In this document: one piece after another, positions 9,016 to 18,434 of the stretch
Layout of the letters: every line of letters begins with the position of its first letter
How positions within the stretch are numbered: position 1 is the stretch's first letter
Origin: Luteibacter sp. SG786
GTDB taxonomy: Bacteria > Pseudomonadota > Gammaproteobacteria > Xanthomonadales > Rhodanobacteraceae
DNA: 64,000 bases
Reading direction: 5' to 3'
NCBI RefSeq assembly: GCF_011759605.1
Contig: NZ_JAAOYX010000001.1
Location: forward strand, 682,001 to 746,000
Position numbers and translations under genes: made by a program
Notes under the pieces: generated by a model
Told to the model about the DNA's origin: nothing
Database searches by the model: none
The model's input: only the letters and a program-made list of their open reading frames with translations

Positions 9016-9106
9016 AAGGCGCTGGGTTCCCGCCTTCGCGGGAACGACGGTATGAGGCACCCGGTGCGTCCACCGTCGCCCCTGCGAAGGCAGGGCCCAG
9101 CGCCTT
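9016..9106. repeat. REP pair (two head-to-head hairpin units)
   Basis: Two related units lie in opposite orientation. AAGGCGCTGGG (9016-9026) is matched exactly by its reverse complement at 9096-9106. Each unit then carries a hairpin with a CTTC loop: TTCCCGC-CTTC-GCGGGAA in the first, and on the other strand CCCTGC-CTTC-GCAGGG in the second, each followed by CGACGG. The stems differ in sequence but both still pair. This is the layout of a bacterial interspersed mosaic element of REP units. Confidence 0.8.
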
Positions 9107-9161
9107 CTGCCCCCCAATGGGCGCGTGACGCTTCGTTACGCACGCTGCTATCGTCCTCGCA

Positions 9162-10067
9162 ATGTCCGCGCTGCTCATCCTCTTCCTCTGCCTTGCCCTC
9201 GGCATTCTTTGCCGCCGTTACGCATCCCTTCCGGAAGGCATCGTTCCCGGAATCAACTGGTGGGTGCTGAACATCGCGCTGCCGGCGCTGGTGCTGGCGC
9301 TGGTACCACACGTGACGATCGATGCACGCCTGTGGTTTCCGGTAGCGGGCATGTATGTGACCTTCCTTGGCGCGTGGGCACTGTTCGCCGTCCTGGGCAA
9401 GGTGCTCGGATGGCCGCCACGGCGCATCGGCTGTCTCACGCTGGTCTGCGGCCTGGGCAACACGTCCTTCATGGGCTATCCGCTGGTAGAAGCGCTCCAC
9501 GGAAAGCCCGGCCTTTCCGTGGCCGTGATCGCCGATCAACTGGGATGCTTTCCCATGCTCGCGGCCGGAGGCATCGTGGTGGCGTCCCTCTATTCGGGGC
9601 GGGGCGCGAGCGCCTCGACCATTGTGCGACGGCTCCTCACGTTTCCCGCTTTCATCGCCTTGTTGGTGGGTGTCGCCATCGGCCTGGCCGGCGGTCTGCC
9701 GGAGGCCCTCGAAAAGCCGCTGTTGCAGATCGGCCAGACACTCACGCCGCTGGCGCTCTTCTCGGTGGGGCTGCAGTTTCGCCTGCACTTGCGCCGCGAG
9801 CAGATGGGCGCGCTGGTGGCCGGGCTGGGCTGGAAGCTGCTCCTGGCGCCGCTGCTGGTGCTGGGGCTGGGCGTGGCGGCCGGCGTGTCGGGCCTGACGC
9901 TCACGGTGGGCGTGCTCCAAGCGGCCATGGCGCCCATGATCTCGGCGGCCATCCTCGCGGATCAATACGAACTCGAACCGCAGCTCGCCAATACCGTCCT
10001 CGGTGCGGGCATCCTGCTGTCGCTCGTGACGATTCCCGTAGGCAACCTGTTCCTGCCTGCCGGTTAG
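9162..10067 (+). CDS. AEC-family transporter (auxin efflux carrier type)
   Basis: This 301-residue inner-membrane protein has about ten predicted hydrophobic helices with the AEC family layout: two five-helix halves joined by a polar middle around 145-155. Motifs include PGINWWVLNIALPAL in the first half, GLGNTSFMGYPLVEAL near residues 95-110 and LQAAMAPMISAAILADQY in the second. Bacterial AEC proteins export small organic acids or similar anions; the substrate here is unknown. It is a single gene, with a REP pair upstream and hslR about 90 bases downstream. Confidence 0.88.
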   Translation: MSALLILFLCLALGILCRRYASLPEGIVPGINWWVLNIALPALVLALVPHVTIDARLWFPVAGMYVTFLGAWALFAVLGKVLGWPPRRIGCLTLVCGLGNTSFMGYPLVEALHGKPGLSVAVIADQLGCFPMLAAGGIVVASLYSGRGASASTIVRRLLTFPAFIALLVGVAIGLAGGLPEALEKPLLQIGQTLTPLALFSVGLQFRLHLRREQMGALVAGLGWKLLLAPLLVLGLGVAAGVSGLTLTVGVLQAAMAPMISAAILADQYELEPQLANTVLGAGILLSLVTIPVGNLFLPAG

Positions 10068-10157
10068 GGACGCTCAGGACACGTCATGACGTTCGCGATA
10101 CCGTGTTCGGGGCTTCCCAGCCTTGGTATCCCCTGTGCCGACCTTATCCTTCATGCC

Positions 10158-10556
10158 ATGACCGATGCATCGAACAACCCCGGCGTCCGTGCCGACGTAT
10201 GGCTTTGGGCCGCCCGTTTCTTCAAGACCCGCAGCCTCGCGAAGCAGGCGATCGACGGCGGCAAGGTGGAGTTGAACGCCGCTGCCTGCAAACCGGCCAA
10301 GCCGGTGCACGTGGGCGATACGCTGCGGATCACGCGCGGCGAAGAGCGAATCGCCTGCATGGTGGTGGCGCTGTCGGAAAAACGCGGGCCGGCGCCGGAA
10401 GCGCAGAAGCTCTACAGTGAAACCGAAGAAAGCGCGGCCGAGCGCCAGCGTCGCCGCGAGGATCGCCGCCTTACGGGCGGGGCGCTGCTGCGTCCGGATA
10501 CGCGGCCGGATAAACGCGACCGCCGGTTGATCCAGGACTTGAAGAAGACCTTGTAG
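10158..10556 (+). CDS. hslR: Heat-shock protein 15, S4-domain RNA-binding protein
   Basis: This 132-residue Hsp15-type protein is known in E. coli to bind 50S subunits that carry stalled nascent chains. The S4 domain covers residues 10-60 (VRADVWLWAARFFKTRSLAK to VHVGDTLRITRGE). The C-terminal tail is highly basic and charged (AERQRRREDRRLTGG, RPDKRDRRLIQDLKK), typical of the family. The start at 10158 was chosen because MTDASNN leads directly into the S4 domain; the frame is open further upstream to 10086. A REP pair follows the stop. Confidence 0.88.
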   Translation: MTDASNNPGVRADVWLWAARFFKTRSLAKQAIDGGKVELNAAACKPAKPVHVGDTLRITRGEERIACMVVALSEKRGPAPEAQKLYSETEESAAERQRRREDRRLTGGALLRPDTRPDKRDRRLIQDLKKTL

Positions 10557-10578
10557 GGTCCCTTTGTGTGGCCGCTTG

Positions 10579-10662
10579 CTGTGGGAGCCGGCTATGCCGG
10601 CGATACCGCGGCAGCGGGCACCTTGTCGCGAGCACCCATCGCCGCTGAAGCGGCTCCCACAG
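10579..10662. repeat. REP pair with GTGGGAGCCG ends
   Basis: CTGTGGGAGCCG (10579-10590) is exactly inverted at 10651-10662. Each end carries its own hairpin: AGCCGGC-TAT-GCCGGC on the left and GCCGC-TGAA-GCGGC on the right, next to CGAT and ATCG respectively. The sequence between also contains a weaker palindrome around TTGTCGCGA. This family differs in sequence from the REP pair at 9016-9106. It lies between the convergent hslR and mutS genes. Confidence 0.8.
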
Positions 10663-10670
10663 GATTGCGG

Positions 10671-13256
10671 TCAGCGAAGCATCTTCCGCAGCTTGTACAG
10701 CTGCTCCAGGGCCTCGCGCGGCGCCAGATCGTCGGGGTCGAGAGCACGCAACGCTTCTTCCACCGGCGACGGCAGCGGTGGTGCGAACAGGCCCATCTGT
10801 GGCGCGGCCGTTGGCGGTGCTGCCACTGCGGCCGTCACTTCGTGACCTTGTTCCAGCGCCGACAGGTAACGACGCGCATCGGCGATCACGCTCTTCGGCA
10901 AGCCGGCCAGGGCGGCGACCTGCAAACCGAAACTGCGGTTCGCGGGGCCATCCTTCACTGTGTGCATGAAGACCAGCTGGTCGCCGTACTCCACGGCGTC
11001 GAGATGCACGTTCGCGATGGTGCGGAACTCGCCCGCGAGCTCGGTCAGTTCGAAGTAGTGCGTGGCGAAAAGCGTGAACGCACAGCTCGTGGCGGCAAGG
11101 TGCACCGCGGCGGCGCGCGCCAGCGACAAGCCGTCGTAGGTGCTCGTGCCGCGACCCACCTCGTCCATGAGCACCAGGCTGCAATCCGTGGCGTTGTGCA
11201 GGATGTTGGCCGTTTCGCTCATCTCGACCATGAAGGTGGACTGGCCCCGCGAGAGGTCGTCCCCTGCACCGATGCGGGTGAAGATGCGATCGATCGGCCC
11301 GATGGTGGCGGAGGAGGCCGGCACGTAGCTGCCGATATGCGCCAGCAGGACGATCAGCGCGTTCTGCCGCATGTAGGTGGACTTACCGCCCATGTTCGGG
11401 CCGGTGATCACCAGCATCCGTCGGCCCTTGTCCAGCGCGAGGTCGTTCGGTTCGAAGGGTTCGTCGCGAACCTTCTCGACCACAGGATGGCGCCCGCGCT
11501 CGATGTGGATGCCCGGTACGTCGGTGAGCTGGGGCGCCGTCCAGTCCAGCGCTTCCGCACGGTCGGCCAGGTTCGCCAGCACGTCGAGTTCGGCCATGGC
11601 AGCCGCAGCGACCTTCAGTTCCGGCAGGCGCTCGATCAGTTTGTCCAGCAGCAGTTCGTACAGTGCGCGCTCGCGCATCAGCGAACGTTCCTTGGCGGAG
11701 AGCACCTTGTCTTCGAACTGCTTCAACTCTTCCGTGATGTAACGCTCGGCGTTCTTCGTTGTCTGCCGGCGCGTGTAGTGCTGCGGGGCCTTGTCGGCCT
11801 GGGCCTTGGTGATCTCGATGTAATAGCCGTGCACGCGGTTATAGCCGACCTTGAGCGTGGGAATGCCACTCGCGGCTTTCTCGCGTTCCTCCATGTCGAC
11901 CAGGAACTGGTCCGCGTTCGTGGACAGGCGGCGCAGTTCATCCAATTCGTCGTCGTAGCCTTCGGCGAGCACGCCCCCGTCGCGGAGCAGCACGGGCGGC
12001 TGCGGAACGATGGCGGCGGCAAGCAGTGCCGCGGTTTCCGCGTGATCGCCGATGCGCTCCACGAGCGCATGGATCAGCGGGCTGTCGAGGCCGTCGATGT
12101 CCTGGCGCAGGCCCGGCGCGGCGGCCAGGCCGTCGCGCAGCGTGGAGAGGTCGCGCGGCCGTGCCGAGCGCAAGGCCACGCGTGCAAGGATGCGCTCCAG
12201 GTCGCCCACACCGCGCAGTCGCTCGCGCAGGCTCACATGGCGGCGCGCATCGATCAGGCTGCCGATCGCCTGGTGGCGCCCGCGCAACACCTGGCGATCG
12301 CGCAACGGCCGGTTCAGCCAGCGGCGCAGCAGGCGCGCGCCCATCGGCGTCACCGTTTCGTCGAGCACGCCAAGCAAGGTGTTCTCGACGTTGCCGCTCT
12401 GGTGCGTGTCGATCTCCAGGTTACGCCGCGTCGAAGCGTCCATCGCGATCGTCTCGCCCGCGTTCTCCACGGCGAGGCCGGTGAGATGGGGCAGGGCGCT
12501 TTTCTGGGTTTCTTCCACGTAGCCGAGCAGACAGCCGGCCGCGGCGATGGCCAGGGGCATGCCGTCCACGCCGAATCCCAAGAGGTCGCGCGTCTTGAAG
12601 AAGCGGCACAGCTCGCGAGTGGCGGCGTCGCCGTCGAAATGCCACGGCTGGCGCTTCCGCAGGCCGGGCAGCGACGAAACGAGTTTGGGCCAGGCCACGT
12701 CTTCCCCGACCAGGGTTTCCGCCGGCTGCAATCGCGCCAGTTCGGCGGCCAGCCCTTCGGCCGTGCTCACTTCGGTAAGGAGGAAGCGACCGGTGGAGAG
12801 ATCGACCCAGGCCAGGCCATAGCCCTTCGGACCGGCCGCGATGGAAAGCAGCAGGTTGTCGCGGCGCTCTTCCATCAGTGCCGCGTCGGTCACCGTGCCG
12901 GGGGTGACGATGCGCACCACCTCACGCTTGACGGGACCTTTCGACGTGGCCGGATCGCCGATCTGCTCGCATAGCGCTACCGATTCGCCCAGCTTCACCA
13001 GGCGGGCCAGGTAGTTCTCCACCGCGTGGTACGGAACGCCCGCCATCGGGATCGGCGCCCCGGCGGACTGGCCGCGCTGGGTCAGCGTGATGTCGAGCAG
13101 GCGGGCGGCTTTGCGCGCGTCGTCATAGAACAACTCGTAGAAGTCGCCCATGCGGAAGAACAGAAGGATGTCCGGGTGCTCCGCCTTTGCCGCCAGGTAC
13201 TGGCGCATGAAGGGCGTATGCCCCGCGGCGGCCGAGATGTCTTCTGCCAAAGCCAT
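10671..13256 (-). CDS. mutS: DNA mismatch repair protein MutS
   Basis: This 861-residue protein recognises mismatches and short loops and starts methyl-directed repair. The mismatch-binding motif [11 protein letters not shown] is near residue 40, Walker [10 protein letters not shown] near 620, and Walker B and the following ATPase motifs ([24 protein letters not shown]) lie downstream. The C-terminal helix region ends [10 protein letters not shown]. The start at 13256 ([12 protein letters not shown]) is preceded by GGAAAA; the frame is open to 13334, but the extra residues do not look conserved. The gene is convergent with hslR across a REP pair. Confidence 0.96.
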   Translation of the reverse strand: MALAEDISAAAGHTPFMRQYLAAKAEHPDILLFFRMGDFYELFYDDARKAARLLDITLTQRGQSAGAPIPMAGVPYHAVENYLARLVKLGESVALCEQIGDPATSKGPVKREVVRIVTPGTVTDAALMEERRDNLLLSIAAGPKGYGLAWVDLSTGRFLLTEVSTAEGLAAELARLQPAETLVGEDVAWPKLVSSLPGLRKRQPWHFDGDAATRELCRFFKTRDLLGFGVDGMPLAIAAAGCLLGYVEETQKSALPHLTGLAVENAGETIAMDASTRRNLEIDTHQSGNVENTLLGVLDETVTPMGARLLRRWLNRPLRDRQVLRGRHQAIGSLIDARRHVSLRERLRGVGDLERILARVALRSARPRDLSTLRDGLAAAPGLRQDIDGLDSPLIHALVERIGDHAETAALLAAAIVPQPPVLLRDGGVLAEGYDDELDELRRLSTNADQFLVDMEEREKAASGIPTLKVGYNRVHGYYIEITKAQADKAPQHYTRRQTTKNAERYITEELKQFEDKVLSAKERSLMRERALYELLLDKLIERLPELKVAAAAMAELDVLANLADRAEALDWTAPQLTDVPGIHIERGRHPVVEKVRDEPFEPNDLALDKGRRMLVITGPNMGGKSTYMRQNALIVLLAHIGSYVPASSATIGPIDRIFTRIGAGDDLSRGQSTFMVEMSETANILHNATDCSLVLMDEVGRGTSTYDGLSLARAAAVHLAATSCAFTLFATHYFELTELAGEFRTIANVHLDAVEYGDQLVFMHTVKDGPANRSFGLQVAALAGLPKSVIADARRYLSALEQGHEVTAAVAAPPTAAPQMGLFAPPLPSPVEEALRALDPDDLAPREALEQLYKLRKMLR

Positions 13257-13445
13257 GATTTTCCGTGGGTTCCATGCCGAAGGCGTGCCACCCGCGGCAC
13301 GCCGGTCGGACATGATAGCGGATGGGTCGGGCATCGCGCTGAAGGCCCCGCGGCCGGGACGCGATCAGTGCACGTTTTTTTCTCACGGAAGGCTGCTACC
13401 GTCCCGCAAGAGGGGATCCGGACCGATTCACAACCAGGAGTTCCA

Positions 13446-14168
13446 ATGCTTGGCAGGCGAATGGATAGGGCGCGGGCGAGCGCCCGGGTGCGATGGCTGG
13501 CCGCGATGGCCGTGGGCTTGGCATTCACGGCAGGTGCCGCGGCGCAGGACGCCGGCTCGCACGACTACGACACGCAGGACGCGCGGCTGAACGCCGTCTA
13601 CAAGAAGCTTTCGGGATCGCTCGACGACGCGGGCCGTAAGGCCCTGCGCGAGGAGGAGCGACAGTGGATCGCAGGTCGTGACAAGGTGTGTGGCGTCAAG
13701 CCCGGCACGATCGTCAAGAACGCTTGCACCACGACCCAGACCAGCTTTCGGGCCGACGAACTGGAGAAGCGTGTGCGAGGGGCGGGAGCCAGGCAAACGG
13801 GCGAGCCGGCAGTCGCGGGCGACTGGGGGTATCGGAGCGATTGCAATCTCGGACATGCGGTAGAGCTGCACATTCCGGAAGGTGCAGCGCCTGAAGGCAC
13901 ATGGGCGGACGGCACCCGGTCCATGGGGAGCTCGGGCCGCTTCAAGGGCGAATGGCGCGACGGCAAGCTCTACATGCGCTTTTGCGCCGAGGAAGCCGAG
14001 CGCGGCGGTTATCCCGTGTGCCCCGCTTTCGGGGACGTGAACGGATACGTCACGCCGGAAGGCAAACGGCTGGCCTGGTACCGGGCCGACGAGAAATACG
14101 TCTCGCTGGAACGCGTGGCGAAAGGCGGCAAGGCGCCGCTGGACACGACGTGCAAGGACGAGATGTAA
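13446..14168 (+). CDS. Exported LprI-domain protein, candidate immunity protein
   Basis: This 240-residue protein starts at 13446, with AGGAG eight bases upstream. It has a clear signal peptide (hydrophobic core around residues 17-30, cleavage near AAAQD). Residues 40-95 match the LprI/DUF1311 pattern: DARLNAVYKKLSGSL, EEERQWIAGRDKVC and paired cysteines. LprI of Mycobacterium is a lysozyme inhibitor. The C-terminal half (115-240) is a separate Cys-containing region (WGYRSDCNLGHAVELHI, YMRFCAEE, YPVCPAF) that I do not recognise. It ends only 27 bases before a predicted wall-degrading T4SS effector on the same strand. It is probably periplasmic and may protect against that effector; this is inference. 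Confidence 0.7.
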   Translation: MLGRRMDRARASARVRWLAAMAVGLAFTAGAAAQDAGSHDYDTQDARLNAVYKKLSGSLDDAGRKALREEERQWIAGRDKVCGVKPGTIVKNACTTTQTSFRADELEKRVRGAGARQTGEPAVAGDWGYRSDCNLGHAVELHIPEGAAPEGTWADGTRSMGSSGRFKGEWRDGKLYMRFCAEEAERGGYPVCPAFGDVNGYVTPEGKRLAWYRADEKYVSLERVAKGGKAPLDTTCKDEM

Positions 14169-14195
14169 CAGCGCCCATCAACCAGGAGTTACAGC

Positions 14196-15980
14196 ATGCC
14201 AGGATTGACTGATAACGAAGCACGTGCACTTTCCTATTTCGCCATCGGCGTGAGTTCGGAAGGCGGCGATGTGGCCTACCGGCTGAGTTTCGCGGGCAAC
14301 ATCCGCAACGACGCCCAGGGCCACCCCCGGATGGATCCCATCGGCAACAGTGGGTTCTCTATCGGCACGCTCCAGACCGACTTGGGGCAACATCCCGAAG
14401 TCGCGACAGAGCTGACCGACGCCTATCAGGCGTGGGCACGCACCGAGCACCCGGACTGGGCGCTTACCCCAGTGCAACGGACCCAGACGATCGCCGATCT
14501 AGGGCGCACCGGTCACCAGATCGAAGCCCAGCACGGCCGGCCGCTCGATGCCACGGTGAAGTCGCACCTAGACGCCTTCATGGCGAGTGAGGCGGGCGTG
14601 GATTTTGTGCACCGGCACGACACCGCGCAGGTGAACAAGCTGATGACGAACGCCATTGCGCCGTTGCAGCAGACCGATCTCTACCGACATGCGTCGGAAG
14701 CGGATCAGGCCCGCCTCATTACCATGACGGCCAAGCTCTATAACCAGAGCGAAACCTACGGAAATCGCCTTATCGGCGAACTCCAGCACGGACAGCACCA
14801 CAGCGTGGACGATGTGCGGCACTCCATCGACCGCTATCCGAATTACGTGACCGACGGTCGCGATCACGCGTTGGCCGGCGCGGCCTTGTTCAACGACATG
14901 CGTGCCACCGGGCCCGATCATCCGCTGCGGCCAGCATGGGACAACGTGGTAAGCAATCCGCTGGTGAATCCGACCCAGCTTGGCAACGATCCCACGCATC
15001 CCAACCTGCCACACGAGTACGCCGCCATTCGCGATGCATTCACGGACCCGGCGCACTCGCGAGCGATGGTGCAGGCCTTGGGACAGGGCGGCTCCTATGC
15101 GCAGACGTCAAATCACCGAGGGTTCTATGCCGAAGGGCGCGACCTCGTCACCTGGGACCGTTCCGGGCACGGCGCGGCCCTCGTCAACGGACAGTGGCAG
15201 TCGGTGAACAGCCGCGACGTATCTACCCACGTCAACGCCGATCGCACGCTGGATGTAAACGTGCGCCGCAACGGTGTCGACGAGCGTCTTCTTCATGTGA
15301 CGCATCCGGGGCACGTGCGGGCCCATGCGCCGAATCACGCCACCGGCGACCACGTGCAGCGGCCGGGCACGCTGCGGGAACACGATCACGCGCCCGCGGT
15401 GGGTGACTTGCAACGCCAGCTGGCGCAGCTTGGCTACAACGGAGCCGATGGCCGGCCGCTGCGTCCCGACAACGACTTCGGTGCAAATACAACCGCGGCA
15501 TTGAAAGCCTTTCAGCGCGATCACGGCCTCGGCGACGACGGCATTGCGGGAGCCAAGACCATGGCGGCATTGAATCAGGCCTCGCAACGGCCGGCCACGG
15601 AACTCGACAGTCCCTCCCATCCTGGCAACGCCATGTATCGTCAGGCACTGGAAGGCGTACACGCCGTGGATGCGCAGCAGGGACGTACGCCGGACCAGCT
15701 GAGCAGCAACCTGGCCGCCTCGCTGGCGGTGGCCGCCCAAGCACAGGGGCTATCGCGTGTGGACCACGTGGTGCTCAGTGACGATGCACGCCGCGCCTAT
15801 GCCGTACAGGGTGAACTGAACTCCCCGTTCAAGCAGATCGCGGAAGTGGACGTGGGCCAGTCGGTGGGTAAGACCATGGCGCAGAGCAGTGCAGAGTGGC
15901 AGCAGGCCCCGGCGCAAACGCAGCAGCCGGCGCCTTCGCATACGCAACAGCAGCAACAACAACCCGAGATGCATCGCTGA
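14196..15980 (+). CDS. X-T4SS effector: lysozyme-like domain, PG-binding domain, XVIPCD
   Basis: This 594-residue protein has three parts. Residues 1-380 form a region I cannot assign firmly. Its start (AIGVSSEGGDVAYRL with E22, then DPIGNSGFSIGTLQTDLG) recalls phage-type lysozyme or muramidase folds. Residues 400-462 are a PG_binding_1 domain (LQRQLAQLGY, DFGANTTAALKAFQRDHGL). Residues 469-594 are the XVIPCD secretion signal (SHPGNAMYRQALEGVHAVDA, RVDHVVLSDDARRAYAVQGE, NSPFKQIAEVD) with a Q-rich tail. There is no signal peptide, as expected for a T4SS substrate. The protein probably cleaves peptidoglycan in rival cells. It is the only effector in the locus on the plus strand and follows the LprI-like gene. 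Confidence 0.82.
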   Translation: MPGLTDNEARALSYFAIGVSSEGGDVAYRLSFAGNIRNDAQGHPRMDPIGNSGFSIGTLQTDLGQHPEVATELTDAYQAWARTEHPDWALTPVQRTQTIADLGRTGHQIEAQHGRPLDATVKSHLDAFMASEAGVDFVHRHDTAQVNKLMTNAIAPLQQTDLYRHASEADQARLITMTAKLYNQSETYGNRLIGELQHGQHHSVDDVRHSIDRYPNYVTDGRDHALAGAALFNDMRATGPDHPLRPAWDNVVSNPLVNPTQLGNDPTHPNLPHEYAAIRDAFTDPAHSRAMVQALGQGGSYAQTSNHRGFYAEGRDLVTWDRSGHGAALVNGQWQSVNSRDVSTHVNADRTLDVNVRRNGVDERLLHVTHPGHVRAHAPNHATGDHVQRPGTLREHDHAPAVGDLQRQLAQLGYNGADGRPLRPDNDFGANTTAALKAFQRDHGLGDDGIAGAKTMAALNQASQRPATELDSPSHPGNAMYRQALEGVHAVDAQQGRTPDQLSSNLAASLAVAAQAQGLSRVDHVVLSDDARRAYAVQGELNSPFKQIAEVDVGQSVGKTMAQSSAEWQQAPAQTQQPAPSHTQQQQQQPEMHR

Positions 15981-15983
15981 TCC

Positions 15984-16017
15984 GTCGAGGGAGCGCATCG
16001 TCGTGCGCTCCCTCGAC
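15984..16017. terminator. 14-bp perfect hairpin between convergent genes
   Basis: GTCGAGGGAGCGCA (15984-15997) pairs without mismatch with 16004-16017 around a six-base loop. It fills the short gap between the plus-strand effector and the minus-strand exported protein and so probably works as a two-way terminator. No long T-run follows on either side. Confidence 0.7.
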
Positions 16018-16028
16018 ATTACAAGCGA

Positions 16029-16568
16029 TCAGGGCGAAGGTATGCCATTTTTCTCGATGATGGGGTCGCTCTTCCATTTGAGCGTCGCGTCGATCAGCGC
16101 GTCTTCATCCGTATCGGTGACATTGCCCGCTTGGCAGGCGCTGTGCTTCACGGGCGTTGCCTGATCATCCTTCAAGACCACCAGTCCTCCCTCTTGCAAG
16201 TTGCTGGAGCCGGAGATGGAATAGACGATGTACTTGAAGCCGGCATTCGTGAAGCCATAAGCGTAGCCCCCGGTATTGCCGGCGAAGGTCAGGTGCGTGC
16301 GAGTGAACTCGCCCTCGTTGCCAGGCGCCGGGTACGTCAACTCGGGTTTCGCAGGGCGACCATAGGCGTAGTAAAAACGACCGGTCCCATGAGCAACGTC
16401 ACCCGCGGCACACATGGAAACGGTCTTCGTGCTCCCGGCGAGTGGGCAGGAAAACACAACCTGGTCGCTTTTGCCGCACATGCTTTCCGGTGCGGTACCG
16501 GCCAAGGCGGTTGCCGGCATGACGGTAGTCGATGCAATGAGCAAGAGTGCTTTTGCAAAATGATTCAT
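16029..16568 (-). CDS. Small exported protein downstream of virD4, candidate immunity protein
   Basis: This 179-residue protein starts at MNHFAKALLLIAS, with GGAG six bases upstream; an ATG at 16580 has no such site. The signal peptide ends near TALAG. The mature part contains motifs of a widespread periplasmic family of unknown function: VFSCPLAGSTKTVSMC, FYYAYGRPAKPELTYP, and GFKYIVYSISG. There are four cysteines. The acidic stretch DTDEDALID near the C-terminus could bind calcium. It lies 50 bases after virD4 in the same transcription direction. Unlike the other exported proteins here, it does not directly precede an effector gene, so it may be an orphan immunity protein. Confidence 0.65.
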   Translation of the reverse strand: MNHFAKALLLIASTTVMPATALAGTAPESMCGKSDQVVFSCPLAGSTKTVSMCAAGDVAHGTGRFYYAYGRPAKPELTYPAPGNEGEFTRTHLTFAGNTGGYAYGFTNAGFKYIVYSISGSSNLQEGGLVVLKDDQATPVKHSACQAGNVTDTDEDALIDATLKWKSDPIIEKNGIPSP

Positions 16569-16618
16569 GGGCGACTCCATTCAAAGGAAGGAAGCAGGAG
16601 ATGTGGCCAGCACCGTCG

Positions 16619-18307
16619 TCAGATGGAGAGCGGCTCGATCTTCACCTTCTCCATCAATCGTGACGTGAAGTATTTGTCCTGGTAGTAGCGGATCTTCTCG
16701 CACATCACCGGGTGGGGGATTCCCTCGTAGAGGAAAACTTCCTTTTCCGTACCCATGGCTTTCAGTTCTTGCGGAAGCATGAGCGCGCGCTTTTCTTCGG
16801 AGTGACTCTTCGACACGTCACCCTTCTTGCTCTTGGTAATGTTTTCGCGTCGCACCGTGGTGTAGCCCAGCATGTCGGAGTAGTCGTTCGCGTCCTGCTG
16901 TTCGCGCGGCGCGTAGACGATCTGCAGAGCATGGTTCGTGATGACCGTGCGCGAAATGTCCTTGCCGTACGTAGCGTCGAGCTGGGCCATGCTCTGGATG
17001 ATGGGCAGAAGGCGGATGTTATAGCCGGCCATGTACGACACAGCCGAGGCGATGATTTCCACTTTGCCGATCGAGGTGAACTCGTCCATGAGCAGAAGGC
17101 ACTGGTGCTTGAGGCTCGAATCGTTCTGCGGCAACACCTTGGTGTTGAGGTTGATGAGTTGGCTGAAGAACAGGTTCACGATCAGCTTGCTCTCGGCCAG
17201 CTTGTTCGGTTGGATGCCGATATAGATGGTCATCTTCTTCCTGCGCACGTCCGTGAGCAGGAAATCATCGTCGCTGGTGGCCGCATCCAGAACGGGATTG
17301 ATCCAGGCGTTGAGGGGCTCCTTGAACGTGCCGAGGATCGACGCGAAGGTTTCGTTGGCCTGCGAGAGAAGATTGGCGAACGCGGACTGTGCGTTCGCGC
17401 TCAGGAAGGGTTCCTTCGAGAGCCGCGTGTACAGTTCGCGCAAGTCCGTGCCGTCGCCGGATGACAGGCGATAAATCATGCCGAGCGTGGGCTTGCTACG
17501 GATGATCTCCGGCCGGCCCTTCTTCTCGTCGTCCTCCCACTTCTCGCAGAGATACAGCGAGAATGCCATGAAGGCGTTACGCGCCTGGCTCACCCAGAAC
17601 TTCTGGTCGTCGGATACGTCGGGGTAGAGCATCGAGGCGATGCTCATAAGGTCCGAAACACGGAATGCCGGGTCTTTGGACACGTAGCTCAGCGGGTTCC
17701 ATCGATGCGTGCGGCGATCTTCGGCGAAGGGATTGAACAGGTAAATTTCCTGCCCCTGCGACTTGCGCCAGCCACTCGTCAGGTCGAAGTTCTCCTGCTT
17801 GATGTCCAGCACGACCACCGATTCCTGGTAGTCGAGCAGGTTGGGGATCACCACGCCGACACCCTTGCCTGACCGCGTCGGCGCGGCCAGGATCACGAAC
17901 TGTTGGCCCGGAAGGCGCACCAGGTTGCCCTTGAACTTGCCCACCAGGATGCCGTTGGGCGCCGGCGAGAGCATGTTCTGCTTGCGCAAATCGGATGCGG
18001 TGGCGAAGCGGGCGTCGCCGTGCATGGATTTCTTTGTGCGCTTCAGCAGGAAATAGAGCGCGACAAGCCAAAGCAGCAACGGGAAGCCAAAGCCAATGCC
18101 GCCGGCTAGCTTGATCTTCCAGGCGTACGGCAAATACTCCTTTAGCCCGAGCGCAATGGCCCGCACATAATTGAAGTACGTGCCGACGCTTAACGGAACG
18201 TCCCTCAACCCGAGAAACAAAAGGGTGAGGTAACCCGCCAACACGTAGCCGGCGATCAAAGCCGCAATAAAAAGGCCACCTGCCCAATATCCCCTGGTTC
18301 TGGTCAT
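16619..18307 (-). CDS. virD4: Type IV secretion coupling protein VirD4
   Basis: This 562-residue inner-membrane ATPase brings substrates to the T4SS channel; in Xanthomonas it binds the XVIPCD tail. Two membrane helices lie at about 9-33 and 66-88. Walker A is APTRSGKGVG (142-151) and Walker B is LLLMDEFTSIG near residue 410. Other family motifs are KFWVSQARNAFMAFSLYL and IIQSMAQLDATYG. In Xanthomonas citri virD4 sits next to virB7 at the other end of the cluster. Here it lies at the far downstream end, after the effector cassettes, but on the same strand as the virB genes. Confidence 0.95.
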   Translation of the reverse strand: MTRTRGYWAGGLFIAALIAGYVLAGYLTLLFLGLRDVPLSVGTYFNYVRAIALGLKEYLPYAWKIKLAGGIGFGFPLLLWLVALYFLLKRTKKSMHGDARFATASDLRKQNMLSPAPNGILVGKFKGNLVRLPGQQFVILAAPTRSGKGVGVVIPNLLDYQESVVVLDIKQENFDLTSGWRKSQGQEIYLFNPFAEDRRTHRWNPLSYVSKDPAFRVSDLMSIASMLYPDVSDDQKFWVSQARNAFMAFSLYLCEKWEDDEKKGRPEIIRSKPTLGMIYRLSSGDGTDLRELYTRLSKEPFLSANAQSAFANLLSQANETFASILGTFKEPLNAWINPVLDAATSDDDFLLTDVRRKKMTIYIGIQPNKLAESKLIVNLFFSQLINLNTKVLPQNDSSLKHQCLLLMDEFTSIGKVEIIASAVSYMAGYNIRLLPIIQSMAQLDATYGKDISRTVITNHALQIVYAPREQQDANDYSDMLGYTTVRRENITKSKKGDVSKSHSEEKRALMLPQELKAMGTEKEVFLYEGIPHPVMCEKIRYYQDKYFTSRLMEKVKIEPLSI

Positions 18308-18434
18308 GCCGCTCTGTCTTCCTCTGATCGTGAACTCGCACGCGTAGTGAAATCGGTGCCCTTATGGATGCCGGTCGCTTCGTTATAGGGACTGGTACGG
18401 CCGGTCGGTTTGGAGGACACGCTTCTTGCCGCAC

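Noticed and set aside
7052-9205. 717-codon open frame on the minus strand
   Set aside because: It is antisense to htpG and runs through a REP pair.
10566-12974. 802-codon open frame on the plus strand
   Set aside because: It is antisense to mutS.
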